39,420 bases of DNA from Lentibacillus populi (GCA_014642895.1 BMJD01000041.1:1-39420), one strand, 5' to 3'; shown: positions 7,872-15,044, numbered from the stretch's first letter. A program made the numbers and translations. The notes: generated from the sequence alone by a model not told the origin.

Positions 7872-8561
7872 ATGGAACCTTTATTGCAACGATTGGATAG
7901 CCATGATCATGATATGCTGATTGCCAATACAAAACGATTTTCTGTAAAAAAGGGCGAAATGATTTTTACGGAAGGAAGTCGCGCAGATTACTTATATTTT
8001 ATTCAAAAGGGTGAAATCCGCCTTTTTAAGGATCTGGGTGAAAATAAAGAGATAACAGTTTTTATCCGCGGTGAGCAAGATTGCTTCGGTGAGATCGGTA
8101 TTTTTAGCGGGAAAAAGTACTCAAACACAGCTAAAGCAACAAAGGATAGTATTCTATTATCACTGGAAAGGCAAGGAATTGAAACCATCTTAGGGGAGAA
8201 CGGGAAATTGGGATTACAGTTCACGAAATGGGTTGCTGAGTCCTTGGAAGCAAGCAAAGCCCAAACACGGGATTTTCTCATGTTTGGTTCGGAGGGCGCT
8301 GTCGCATCTGTCTTTGTCCGTTTTGCTAACATGTACGGGGTTGTCACCCCGAACGGAGTCCGAATAACCGAGCCGGTCATGATCCGCGATGTCAGCATGT
8401 ATGTCGGAATTTCCAGAGAAACGGTAAGCCGGATTGTGAACAAATGGAAATCGCAGGGGATACTGACAAATGATAATAAATACTTTTTGGTGAAGGAGAT
8501 AGGGTATTTAAAAAAATTACTTGCTTGTGATCAATGCGGTGTAGAAAATTGTATATTGTAG
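7872..8561 (+). CDS. fnr: Fnr: anaerobic transcription regulator of the Crp/Fnr family with a C-terminal Fe-S cysteine cluster
   Basis: The 229-residue product has a cyclic-nucleotide-binding-like jelly-roll domain (about 10-125), a dimerisation helix, and a winged helix-turn-helix with recognition helix SRETVSRIVNKW (about 180-191). The last 11 residues hold Cys219, Cys222 and Cys227, spaced C-x2-C-x4-C. That is the spacing of the C-terminal [4Fe-4S] ligands of B. subtilis Fnr; E. coli FNR carries its cysteines at the N-terminus. This favours Fnr over other Crp-like regulators such as ArcR. It would activate anaerobic respiration and fermentation genes when oxygen is low. The ribosome site is modest (AGGAAAAGGA, about 12 bases before ATG 7872). 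The stop codon abuts the MITE at 8564-8702. Confidence 0.8.
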   Translation: MEPLLQRLDSHDHDMLIANTKRFSVKKGEMIFTEGSRADYLYFIQKGEIRLFKDLGENKEITVFIRGEQDCFGEIGIFSGKKYSNTAKATKDSILLSLERQGIETILGENGKLGLQFTKWVAESLEASKAQTRDFLMFGSEGAVASVFVRFANMYGVVTPNGVRITEPVMIRDVSMYVGISRETVSRIVNKWKSQGILTNDNKYFLVKEIGYLKKLLACDQCGVENCIL

Positions 8562-8563
8562 GA

Positions 8564-8702
8564 GGCTGGGACAAAAGTGTTTTTATCAAAGAAAAATCCG
8601 AACTATATGATGATTTGTGCATAACCCCGCTCCGGAAATATACTTCGCTAAAGTAGAGCATTGTTCGTTTTTAGAGTTGAACGTTTTAATTATGTCCCAG
8701 CC
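8564..8702 (+). mobile_element. MITE-like element with GGCTGGGACA / TGTCCCAGCC terminal inverted repeats
   Basis: Perfect 10-bp inverted ends (8564-8573 and 8693-8702) enclose about 120 bases with no coding capacity. Elements with GGCTGGGACA ends are, in my recollection, widespread between genes in Bacillales. It begins two bases after the fnr stop. Its long-range stem, rich in A/T after the ends, may double as the fnr transcript end, since no other terminator is visible. Confidence 0.75.
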
Positions 8703-8738
8703 CCTTGTTATTTTCTATAAAAAAACGACAAATTTCTC

Positions 8739-8767
8739 TTGATTCATGGCGAGTCAGTTGGTATAAT
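8739..8767 (+). promoter_or_regulatory. Sigma-A promoter of tRNA-Gly
   Basis: TTGATT (8739-8744), 17 bases, TATAAT (8762-8767). The predicted start is about 20 bases before the mature tRNA. Confidence 0.8.
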
Positions 8768-8794
8768 AAAAAATGCATTGAAAAAATGCGGAAT

Positions 8795-8868
8795 GCGGGT
8801 GTAGTTTAGTGGTAAAACCTCAGCCTTCCAAGCTGATGATGAGGGTTCGATTCCCTTCACCCGCTCCA
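8795..8868 (+). tRNA. tRNA-Gly, anticodon UCC
   Basis: A full cloverleaf is visible: acceptor GCGGGTG (8795-8801) with CACCCGC (8858-8864), D-arm around AGTGGT, anticodon stem TCAGC/GCTGA (8820-8824 with 8832-8836) holding the loop CTTCCAA with TCC at 8827-8829, T-arm GGTTCGATTC, discriminator U and an encoded CCA (8866-8868). It reads GGA and other GGN glycine codons. It is a single gene with its own promoter and terminator, not part of an rRNA cluster. Confidence 0.97.
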
Positions 8869-8880
8869 TACATATGTCAT

Positions 8881-8925
8881 AACGCAGTGTTTCGTTATTT
8901 AATATACGAAGCGTTGCGTTTTTTA
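8881..8925 (+). terminator. Intrinsic terminator of tRNA-Gly
   Basis: A 15-bp stem with wobble pairs (8881-8895 with 8906-8920), a 10-base loop and a T run to 8924. Confidence 0.85.
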
Positions 8926-8945
8926 TTGTTTAAGAAATTGGATAG

Positions 8946-8972
8946 TCGAGAGGGGCCGCGTCCAGCTCCAGC
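8946..8972 (-). repeat. Right-end fragment of the modular hairpin element (reverse orientation)
   Basis: On the minus strand this reads GCTGGAGCTGGACGCGG followed by CCCCTCTCGA. It matches the right end of the element at 33754-33980 (GCTGGAGCTGGACATGG, CCCTTCTCGA). The remainder of the element is absent. Confidence 0.65.
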
Positions 8973-9109
8973 GGATAGTGTGCTTTACATATAACGGTGC
9001 GACTGTTACATCTGAGTATCCCGCGGTTATAATTAGCCGCATTACTTGAATAAAAGGCTTCCCAGATAGTATTCTTAAGGAATAAATATTAAAATATTGA
9101 GGGATTTAC

Positions 9110-10819
9110 ATGAAAAATTTAATGCAACAGTTAAAACAACTTGATGGAAAAGGGTATAAGGCGTACAAAAGTCTACAAGGGCACTACAAATACGACCGTT
9201 TTAGCCTTTATATTGATTATGTGCAAGGAGATCCTTTTGCTTCACCATCAAAAATTCGTATCGTTGTGCCACCACAACAACGTTCCATAAAAGAGGAATG
9301 GATAGAAACGTCCTGTCGTAAAGTGGCAGCAGAAGATGCAATTGCGCGAACAGTAGGGAGAGCAGTTGCTGGAGGCAGACTTCAGGTGAAAGGATCCGGC
9401 AAGAGCGGGGCAATTCTGTTTGATACACCGGGTCAGGAAATACTGGAAAGAAGTGCCGTTCAGATCGATTCAGCTAGTACAACGATTTGTATCTCGGTTG
9501 GTTTACCTGCGAATGGGAGACGAATAAACGGCAGGGAAGCGGAAAAGTTATTTGCGCAAGTGATTCCTTCTATTATGCAAAAATCGATCTTTACCATTAC
9601 CGATCAAGAAATTGAACGGGCTGTGCAATTGGCCGATCAGCAGGAAGCGATTCGAATCGAAATGCGGGATCAGGGCTGGGTTGCCTTTATTGCTAATGGC
9701 GCAAGTTTGCCAAGAGAGAGCGGTGTAAGCAATCGTCCACTTAAACAGGCGGTTCCGTTTCAAAGCCCGGAAGAAAATGAAGTTGCGATCAGCATCCCGC
9801 ACCGAACAGAACCGATCACTGGAATGGCTATCAAAAAAGGAATCACCTTAATTGTTGGTGGTGGCTATCATGGTAAAAGTACGGTTCTGGAAGCAATTGA
9901 ACGTGGGGTTTACTCCCATACGAAGGGTGATGGGCGTGAATTTGTCCTTACCGATCCAGATGCGGTAAAAATTCGTGCAGAGGATGGCCGGCAGATTACC
10001 GGGGTAAACATTTCGCCATTTATTTCGAACCTGCCACATAAACAGGACACACAATTTTTCTCAACAGAAAATGCAAGTGGCAGTACATCACAAGCAGCAA
10101 ATGTAATGGAAGCACTAGAGGCTGGTGCGACAACATTACTGATCGACGAGGACACGAGTGCAACCAACTTTATGATTCGGGATCATCGCATGCAACAGTT
10201 GGTGAAACAAGAACAGGAGCCAATTACACCTTTTATTGACAAGGTGAAACAAATGCGTGATCAGCTTGATGTCTCAACCATCCTTGTAATGGGAGGTTCC
10301 GGTGATTATTTTGCAGTAGCCGATGAAGTGATGATGATGGATGAATACGTGCCGCATAATGTAACGGAGAAGGCTAAGGCAATTATGGAGCAATATCCAA
10401 TGGAGCGGAATCATGCCAATACCGGAAAGTTTGGTGTTATCTCGGATCGGCGTTTAAAGCAGAGCAGCCTGCAAACACAAAAAGGAAAGCGGGCCAAAAC
10501 GCAGGCAAAAGGGTTAACCAAAATCCTGATGGGAAGAACAGAAATTTCATTTGGTCAGACCGAACAATTGGCAGACGCATCACAAACCCGGATGATTGCC
10601 GAGATAATTTCCTATTTGGACCGGACGAATGGATTGGAAAAGGCAGGTTCTTTATCGGAATTGCTTACGACAATAGAGCGAAAAATAGATCATAATGGGT
10701 TGGCTTCATTTACAGCATTTCCAAACCAGCATCCCGGTGATATTGCCCGCCCACGCAAATATGAAATTGCTGCCGTATTGAACCGAATCCGGACATTAAA
10801 GGTAAGCCAACTGGATTAG
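9110..10819 (+). CDS. ABC-class ATPase domain protein (PF09818 type), function unknown
   Basis: The 569-residue soluble product belongs to the conserved family annotated as predicted ATPase of the ABC class. It has a Walker A, GGGYHGKST, at 250-258, a long conserved FSTENASGSTSQAANV segment (about 318-333) resembling an ABC signature region, a Walker-B-like LLIDEDTSATNFM (about 342-354), and a switch-like VMGGSGDYFAVADEV (about 393-407). No membrane segments and no partner transporter are present, so it is not an ordinary importer ATPase. Family members have sometimes been mislabelled as isopentenyl-diphosphate isomerase. The ATG at 9110 follows GAGGGA. Neighbouring promoter elements are weak. 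Its cellular role is unknown. Confidence 0.88.
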   Translation: MKNLMQQLKQLDGKGYKAYKSLQGHYKYDRFSLYIDYVQGDPFASPSKIRIVVPPQQRSIKEEWIETSCRKVAAEDAIARTVGRAVAGGRLQVKGSGKSGAILFDTPGQEILERSAVQIDSASTTICISVGLPANGRRINGREAEKLFAQVIPSIMQKSIFTITDQEIERAVQLADQQEAIRIEMRDQGWVAFIANGASLPRESGVSNRPLKQAVPFQSPEENEVAISIPHRTEPITGMAIKKGITLIVGGGYHGKSTVLEAIERGVYSHTKGDGREFVLTDPDAVKIRAEDGRQITGVNISPFISNLPHKQDTQFFSTENASGSTSQAANVMEALEAGATTLLIDEDTSATNFMIRDHRMQQLVKQEQEPITPFIDKVKQMRDQLDVSTILVMGGSGDYFAVADEVMMMDEYVPHNVTEKAKAIMEQYPMERNHANTGKFGVISDRRLKQSSLQTQKGKRAKTQAKGLTKILMGRTEISFGQTEQLADASQTRMIAEIISYLDRTNGLEKAGSLSELLTTIERKIDHNGLASFTAFPNQHPGDIARPRKYEIAAVLNRIRTLKVSQLD

Positions 10820-10845
10820 GGCGGTTCACTGCCGGGGTTACGTGG

Positions 10846-11095
10846 TTACTGTAGATATAATGCAATTTACTGTCGATGTTCCGAGTTTACCTGCCGATAT
10901 TCAGTGCTTTACTGTCGATGTTCCGAGTTTACCTGCCGATATTCAGTGCTTTACTGTTGATGTTCCGAGTTTACCTGTCGATATTCAGTGCTTTACTGTT
11001 GATATTACCAGTTTACCTGCCGATATTACCCGGTTCACTACGGATATACTTGCGCAATTTACTGCCGATGCAACACAGTTCACTATCAACGTTAA
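10846..11095 (+). repeat. Array of 20-22-bp units in 42-bp pairs, family TTTACTGTCGATGTTCCGAG
   Basis: About eleven units are visible. The best-preserved part alternates TTTACTGTCGATGTTCCGAG (20) with TTTACCTGCCGATATTCAGT-GC (22), giving an exact 42-bp period for three and a half cycles, then decaying toward queG. Because 42 is a multiple of 3, two forward frames stay open across it (about 101 and 112 codons, seven-residue repeats such as FTVDVPS/LPADIQC). Neither has a ribosome site or a non-repeat body, so I treat it as intergenic. The complement of a unit matches the array at 3799-3941. Confidence 0.85.
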
Positions 11096-11152
11096 GGAAT
11101 TGGAATTGGGAATGGTATGGGATCTATGTACAAGAAAGAGGAAGTGAGTTCA

Positions 11153-12292
11153 ATGGATGTAGGACAGCTGAAACAAGAAATAGTTGCATACAGCAAGGAA
11201 ATAGGCATCGATAAAATTGGCTTTGCTTCTGCCGATGTGTTTGGAGAATTAAAAGAACGGCTCAAACGTCAGCAAACTCTCGGCTATCAATCCGGGTTTG
11301 AAAAGGGATCGATCGAGGAACGGACCGAACCAAAGCGATTATTGCCGGAAGCACAATCGATCCTGTCCATTGCCATTGCTTACCCCTCACGTATGAAGAA
11401 CGCACCAAAGGGAACCAGGGAGGAGCGTCGCGGGATTTTTTGCCGGGCATCCTGGGGAACCGATTATCATGTTATTTTAAGGGAGCGCCTGGAGAAACTG
11501 TCTGCATTTATTGAGGAAAAGGTTCCAGGGGCCTCCACTAAAGTGATGGTGGATACAGGCGAGCTTTCGGACCGTGCGGTGGCTGAACGAGCAGGTATTG
11601 GTTTCAGTGGTAAAAATTGTGCCATTATTACGCCCGAGTTTGGCTCCTATGTTTACCTTGGTGAATTAATCACAAATATCCCGTTTATCCCGGACTCACC
11701 GGTTGAGGATAGCTGTGGAGATTGCCGCAAGTGTCTTGATGCTTGTCCAACCGGAGCACTTGTTCAGGGCGGCCAGTTAAATGCCCAGCGCTGTTTATCA
11801 TTTTTAACCCAGACAAAAGGATTTTTGGCCGATGAATTCCGTGTGGAGCTTGGTAACCGTGTATATGGCTGTGATACATGCCAGCAGGTTTGTCCGAAAA
11901 ATAAACAAATGGATTTTCATTTTCACCCCGAAGCTGAACCACAACCGGAAGCTGCCAAACCGAAGCTGAAACCGATGTTGCGCATATCGAATCGGGAATT
12001 TAAGGAGACGTTTGGTCATATGGCTGGTTCCTGGCGTGGGAAGAAGCCCATTCAGCGAAATGCGATAATCGCACTTGCACATTTTAAAGATGAAACAGCT
12101 GTAGACGAATTAGTTGCAGTGATGAACAATGATCCGCGTCCGGTCATTCGCGGAACTGCAGCGTGGACACTTGGGAAAATTGGCACGGATGAAGCAATTA
12201 CAGCAATTAAGGAAGCAATGGAAAAGGAAACTGATGATCAGGTTTTGTTCGAAATGGAGAAAGGGTTAGATTTCCAGAAGAACAGATACTAA
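11153..12292 (+). CDS. queG: Epoxyqueuosine reductase QueG
   Basis: The 379-residue product catalyses the last step of queuosine synthesis, reducing epoxyqueuosine to queuosine in tRNA, using cobalamin and two [4Fe-4S] clusters. Visible features: catalytic Asp134 in VMVDTGELSDRAVAERAG, cluster cysteines C188/C191/C194/C198 (CGDCRKCLDACPTGAL) and C214/C240/C243/C247 (CDTCQQVCPKNK), and a C-terminal HEAT-like domain (about 290-375). The start at 11153 is preferred because AAGAGGAAGTGAG precedes it and because it puts the acid at residue 134, the number known for the B. subtilis enzyme; an ATG at 11117 lacks a ribosome site. The stop overlaps a spare ATG of the next gene, so queG and ogt are probably co-transcribed. 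Confidence 0.95.
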   Translation: MDVGQLKQEIVAYSKEIGIDKIGFASADVFGELKERLKRQQTLGYQSGFEKGSIEERTEPKRLLPEAQSILSIAIAYPSRMKNAPKGTREERRGIFCRASWGTDYHVILRERLEKLSAFIEEKVPGASTKVMVDTGELSDRAVAERAGIGFSGKNCAIITPEFGSYVYLGELITNIPFIPDSPVEDSCGDCRKCLDACPTGALVQGGQLNAQRCLSFLTQTKGFLADEFRVELGNRVYGCDTCQQVCPKNKQMDFHFHPEAEPQPEAAKPKLKPMLRISNREFKETFGHMAGSWRGKKPIQRNAIIALAHFKDETAVDELVAVMNNDPRPVIRGTAAWTLGKIGTDEAITAIKEAMEKETDDQVLFEMEKGLDFQKNRY

Positions 12293-12315
12293 TGATAGAA
12301 AAGGGGGGAATAAAT

Positions 12316-12840
12316 ATGGGAGAAACAAAGCTGTATTACGACGAAATGGTTTCACCAGTCGGTTCATTATTAATCATTAGTGACGGCCAAAGAATCGTTC
12401 GGATCGATTACGGCTTAATGGCCGATTTGGAAACACAGCTGCAAAAGTGGGGAGATCGTTATTTTGACCATCCGGTGTTTGTACAGGATGCAAAGAAAGT
12501 GAACCATGTAAAAGAACAGCTTCAGGCGTATTTTCAACGTAAAAGTCAGGAATTTTCGTTCAATTTTGCTTTTCACGGAACCCCATTTCAGCAAAAAGTC
12601 TGGCAGGCTCTATGTGATACGATTCCATATGGTGTGACGAAAACATATAAGGATATTGCTGTAACAATTGGCAATCCGAAAGCAGTGCGGGCAGTCGGCG
12701 GGGCAGTCAACAAGAACCCGTTCTCAATTGTTGTACCGTGCCACAGGGTAATTGGTACAAACGGGAAAATGGTCGGGTACAATGGTGGACTGGATAAAAA
12801 AGAATATTTACTGCAGCATGAACAAGTTTTGCTAGTGTGA
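12316..12840 (+). CDS. ogt: Methylated-DNA--protein-cysteine methyltransferase (O6-alkylguanine-DNA alkyltransferase)
   Basis: The 174-residue product has the two-domain form of the family: an RNase-H-like N-terminal half and the C-terminal helix-turn-helix domain with FQQKVWQALCDTIPYG (91-106), the Arg-finger region AVRAVGGAVNKNP (123-135) and the acceptor Cys142 in PCHRVIG. It removes O6-methyl and other alkyl groups from guanine by irreversible transfer to Cys142. ATG at 12316 is preceded by AAGGGGGGAA; an earlier in-frame ATG at 12292 overlaps the queG stop. Probably translated from the queG message. The gene splits the queG/Amidase_6/trmL order that I recall as contiguous in B. subtilis. 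Confidence 0.94.
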   Translation: MGETKLYYDEMVSPVGSLLIISDGQRIVRIDYGLMADLETQLQKWGDRYFDHPVFVQDAKKVNHVKEQLQAYFQRKSQEFSFNFAFHGTPFQQKVWQALCDTIPYGVTKTYKDIAVTIGNPKAVRAVGGAVNKNPFSIVVPCHRVIGTNGKMVGYNGGLDKKEYLLQHEQVLLV

Positions 12841-12863
12841 ATAATTCAAAGGTAATTATTTTT
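12840..12863 (+). terminator. Weak terminator after ogt
   Basis: AATAATT (12840-12846) pairs with AATTATT (12854-12860), followed by TTT. The all-A/T stem makes it weak; the MITE further on may help end the transcript. Confidence 0.4.
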
Positions 12864-12913
12864 GGAGTTAACAACATTCAGGAAAACGGAAGCATTGTTC
12901 GGGATTCAAGTTT

Positions 12914-13370
12914 AAGAGGATGTTCAAAAAGTCCGGTGAAAATGACACTTCGAGATAAGGGGATCTTCGACTAAATTCCGACACGTCCTGTGTCGAACGT
13001 CGAAGTCACCACATCCTGTGGAAGCTCGTTGGCTTGTTTCTCCGCTGCTCATGTATCTAATTGCATAGGGGATCTTCGACTAAATTCCGACACGTCCTGT
13101 GTCGAACGTCGAAGTCACCACATCCTGTGGAAGCTCGTTGGCTTGTTTCTCCGCTGCTCATGTATCTAATTGCATAGGGGACCTTCTGCTAAAACCACCC
13201 ACGACAATCGCCAACAGCAGAAGTCAGCACTTCCTGTGCAAGGTGAGCTGCTCGAAACTACGCTGCCTTGAACTGTGACTACTGGACGCGCTAGTGTCGG
13301 CGTTGCAACAGGACGCCCGAGAACTTAGCCGACCTCGGTCCTTTTCATCCTCCTTTTTGAACACACTCTT
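12914..13370 (+). mobile_element. Non-coding MITE-like element with 18-bp terminal inverted repeats and a 109-bp tandem duplication
   Basis: The left end AAGAGGATGTTCAAAAAG (12914-12931) is the complement of the right end CTTTTTGAACACACTCTT (13353-13370) apart from two positions. Inside, a 109-bp unit starting GGGGATCTTCGAC is present twice with no difference that I can see (12959-13067, 13068-13176), followed by a diverged third start at 13177. Each unit contains a stem CTTCGAC/GTCGAAG with inner hairpins GACAC-GTCCT-GTGTC and CCAC-ATCCT-GTGG. No reading frame of note and no transposase is present. The flanking TTTAA-like bases on both sides may be a target duplication. Confidence 0.8.
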
Positions 13371-13383
13371 TAAAAATCAATTC

Positions 13384-13412
13384 TTGAGACAACCTTTCTC
13401 TCCATATATATG
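13384..13412 (+). promoter_or_regulatory. Promoter of the Amidase_6 gene
   Basis: TTGAGA (13384-13389), 17 bases, TATATG (13407-13412). The predicted start is only about 10 bases before the start codon, so the leader is short. It lies just outside the MITE's right end. Confidence 0.5.
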
Positions 13413-13430
13413 TAATGGAGGGGATTTTTT

Positions 13431-14279
13431 ATGGAAATAGTAAAGGATTGGTGGGTTGATTTCTTTCAATCAGAAGTTACGCATGAAGAATGGTGGAGGC
13501 GGAAAAAAGATTTATGCAAAGAGCGGGGAGTAGAAATTAGCCGCATTCAGGGGAATGGACATATTTTCCAGGAGTTGCGTTATGATCGGGGATCAACCTT
13601 TCAATATAATTTGCATGTATCCTATTTAATGAAACAAGGGGAATATTTTTACCGTGAAGAGCAAGTAGTACCGTTCCAATTTCGAATTAGCAGCGATCAA
13701 AAGATTGAACATCTGCCCCTAGACCGAAAGCTTGAAAATACCGGTGAAAATAAGATACTGCCATCTGACGGGGAACGAGATTTGGAGGAACATCGCTTTT
13801 CTTATGATAGGTTAGCTGCAGTGAAATATGCAGAACGTTGGTGGAACAGCTATAATCCTGCTTTTCGCACATTTACTGTCGATTGTACAAACTATATTTC
13901 GCAGTGTCTTTATGCTGGAGGGGCGCCAATGCGGGGGGCACCAGACAGGGGGAACGGGTGGTGGTACCAAAATGACAATTGGAGTTTCAGCTGGGCAGTA
14001 GCTCATTCGCTTCGCTGGTATTTAAGCGGTTCAACAAAGGGTTTAAAAGGGAAAGAAATGGAATCAGCTGAGGAGCTAATCCCTGGTGATGTGATTTGCT
14101 ATGATTTTGAAGGGGACGACAAGTGGAATCACACGACAATTGTCGTGGCGAAGGATGCGTATGGAATGCCGCTTGTCAATGCCCATACAGATAACAGCCG
14201 CAACCGGTATTGGTCGTACGAAGATTCAACTGCATGGACGCCGAATATCAACTATAAGTTTTTCCGCATTGGCGAGTAG
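13431..14279 (+). CDS. Amidase_6 domain protein (YhbB-like putative amidase)
   Basis: The 282-residue product has a C-terminal putative amidase domain (PF12671; about 130-278). The likely nucleophile is Cys152 in TVDCTNYISQ, with candidate histidines His234 (KWNHTTIVV) and His252 (VNAHTDN), in the arrangement of NlpC/P60-like cysteine hydrolases. Trp/Tyr-rich stretches are typical of the family. The N-terminal 120 residues are a charged domain without a clear match. No signal peptide is visible, so cell-wall action would need another route out. GGAGGGG lies 7 bases before ATG 13431. Position between queG and trmL parallels yhbB in B. subtilis. Substrate unknown. Confidence 0.85.
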   Translation: MEIVKDWWVDFFQSEVTHEEWWRRKKDLCKERGVEISRIQGNGHIFQELRYDRGSTFQYNLHVSYLMKQGEYFYREEQVVPFQFRISSDQKIEHLPLDRKLENTGENKILPSDGERDLEEHRFSYDRLAAVKYAERWWNSYNPAFRTFTVDCTNYISQCLYAGGAPMRGAPDRGNGWWYQNDNWSFSWAVAHSLRWYLSGSTKGLKGKEMESAEELIPGDVICYDFEGDDKWNHTTIVVAKDAYGMPLVNAHTDNSRNRYWSYEDSTAWTPNINYKFFRIGE

Positions 14280-14323
14280 TGGTATAATAATCTTCGTATT
14301 TAACAAGGTAAGGAGAATGAATT

Positions 14324-14797
14324 GTGAGTTTACACGTTGTTTTATATCAGCCAGAAATTCCAGCAAATACAGGAAATATAGCTAGAACATGCTTAGCAGT
14401 AGGTGCAACACTACATTTAATCCACCCGCTTGGATTTTCTACCGATGATAAAATGGTAAGGCGGGCTGGACTCGATTATTGGAAACATGTAGATATTCGG
14501 GAATACGATTCACTCGAAGCATTATACCGGACATATCCAGATGGTAACTTTTACTATATTGAAAACTTCGGAAAAAAATATTACACGGATTATGATTATA
14601 GTAATACGGCGGAAGACCTGTTTTTTGTATTTGGCAGGGAAACGAACGGAATTCCCAAAAACTTGTTAGAGGGAAAAGAAGATAAATGTTTACGAATTCA
14701 TATGACTGATAAGGTACGGTCACTGAACTTATCCAATACTGCAGCAATTATTGTGTATGAAGCGTTAAGACAACAAGGGTTTCATGGCTTGAAATAA
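14324..14797 (+). CDS. trmL: tRNA (cytidine(34)-2'-O)-methyltransferase TrmL
   Basis: The 157-residue SPOUT methyltransferase begins SLHVVLYQPEIPANTGNIAR, the family motif 1. Motif 2 is FVFGRETNGIPKNLL (about 106-120) and motif 3 is RSLNLSNTAAIIVYEALRQ (about 134-152); together these form the trefoil-knot SAM site. It 2'-O-methylates the wobble nucleotide of tRNA-Leu isoacceptors as a dimer (formerly CspR/YibK). GTG at 14324 follows AAGGAGAATGA, a good Shine-Dalgarno. Its own -10 (TATAAT at 14283-14288) lies just after the Amidase_6 stop. Ends at a strong bidirectional terminator. Confidence 0.95.
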   Translation: MSLHVVLYQPEIPANTGNIARTCLAVGATLHLIHPLGFSTDDKMVRRAGLDYWKHVDIREYDSLEALYRTYPDGNFYYIENFGKKYYTDYDYSNTAEDLFFVFGRETNGIPKNLLEGKEDKCLRIHMTDKVRSLNLSNTAAIIVYEALRQQGFHGLK

Positions 14798-14798
14798 A

Positions 14799-14836
14799 AA
14801 GCTGCTCCGCTATAAAACGGGGCAGCTTTCTTTTTA
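14799..14836. terminator. Bidirectional terminator between trmL and the small minus-strand gene
   Basis: An 11-bp stem AAGCTGCTCCG/CGGGGCAGCTT (14799-14809 with 14818-14828, one G-U) has T-rich tails on both strands (TTTCTTTTT rightward, TTTTTATTTC leftward). It serves the convergent trmL and the 32-codon gene. Confidence 0.88.
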
Positions 14837-14932
14837 TTGTTTTGTTGGTTTCCCGGGCTTTGCTTCATAACCTGAAGTAAAGCAAGATACAATAAATGTA
14901 ACAATAACTCCCATTAACAATGCCATTTTCAT
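14834..14932 (-). CDS. Small membrane or lipoprotein-like peptide of 32 residues, unknown function
   Basis: The minus-strand frame from ATG 14932 to TAA 14834 encodes 32 residues: a hydrophobic segment MALLMGVIVTFIVSCF (3-18) then a short basic tail ending KPGKPTKQ. It is supported by GGGAGG 8 bases before the ATG, a textbook promoter at 14994-15022 and a terminator immediately after the stop. The VSC around Cys17 is lipobox-like but lacks a normal small residue pattern, so a single membrane helix is the safer reading. I do not recognise the family. Most likely a small membrane protein on its own transcript. Confidence 0.6.
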   Translation of the reverse strand: MKMALLMGVIVTFIVSCFTSGYEAKPGKPTKQ

Positions 14933-14993
14933 GTTCTGTTGCCTCCCTTTTATAACTGTATGTAAAAAGATTATCGTTAATTAATATGTCCTT

Positions 14994-15022
14994 ATTATAC
15001 CGAATAATTTTCCGGATGTGAA
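14994..15022 (-). promoter_or_regulatory. Sigma-A promoter of the small membrane-peptide gene
   Basis: Minus-strand TTCACA (15017-15022), exactly 17 bases, TATAAT (14994-14999). Confidence 0.7.
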
Positions 15023-15044
15023 CTATTTGCGGGGATAGTTATAA

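Noticed and set aside
8881-8925. Hairpin after tRNA-Gly as a phage attachment site
   Set aside because: It is a plain terminator. No integrase gene or repeat of the tRNA 3' end is seen downstream.
8809-8994. Frame starting inside tRNA-Gly
   Set aside because: It overlaps the tRNA and its terminator.
10846-11095. CRISPR array or replication-origin iterons
   Set aside because: There are no spacers between the units, the units are degenerate and AT-moderate, and no Rep or Cas gene is near.
10842-11214. Two long overlapping forward open frames of about 101 and 112 codons before queG
   Set aside because: Both are produced by a 42-bp repeat whose length is a multiple of three. There is no ribosome site, no non-repeat domain, and the same repeat occurs elsewhere between genes.
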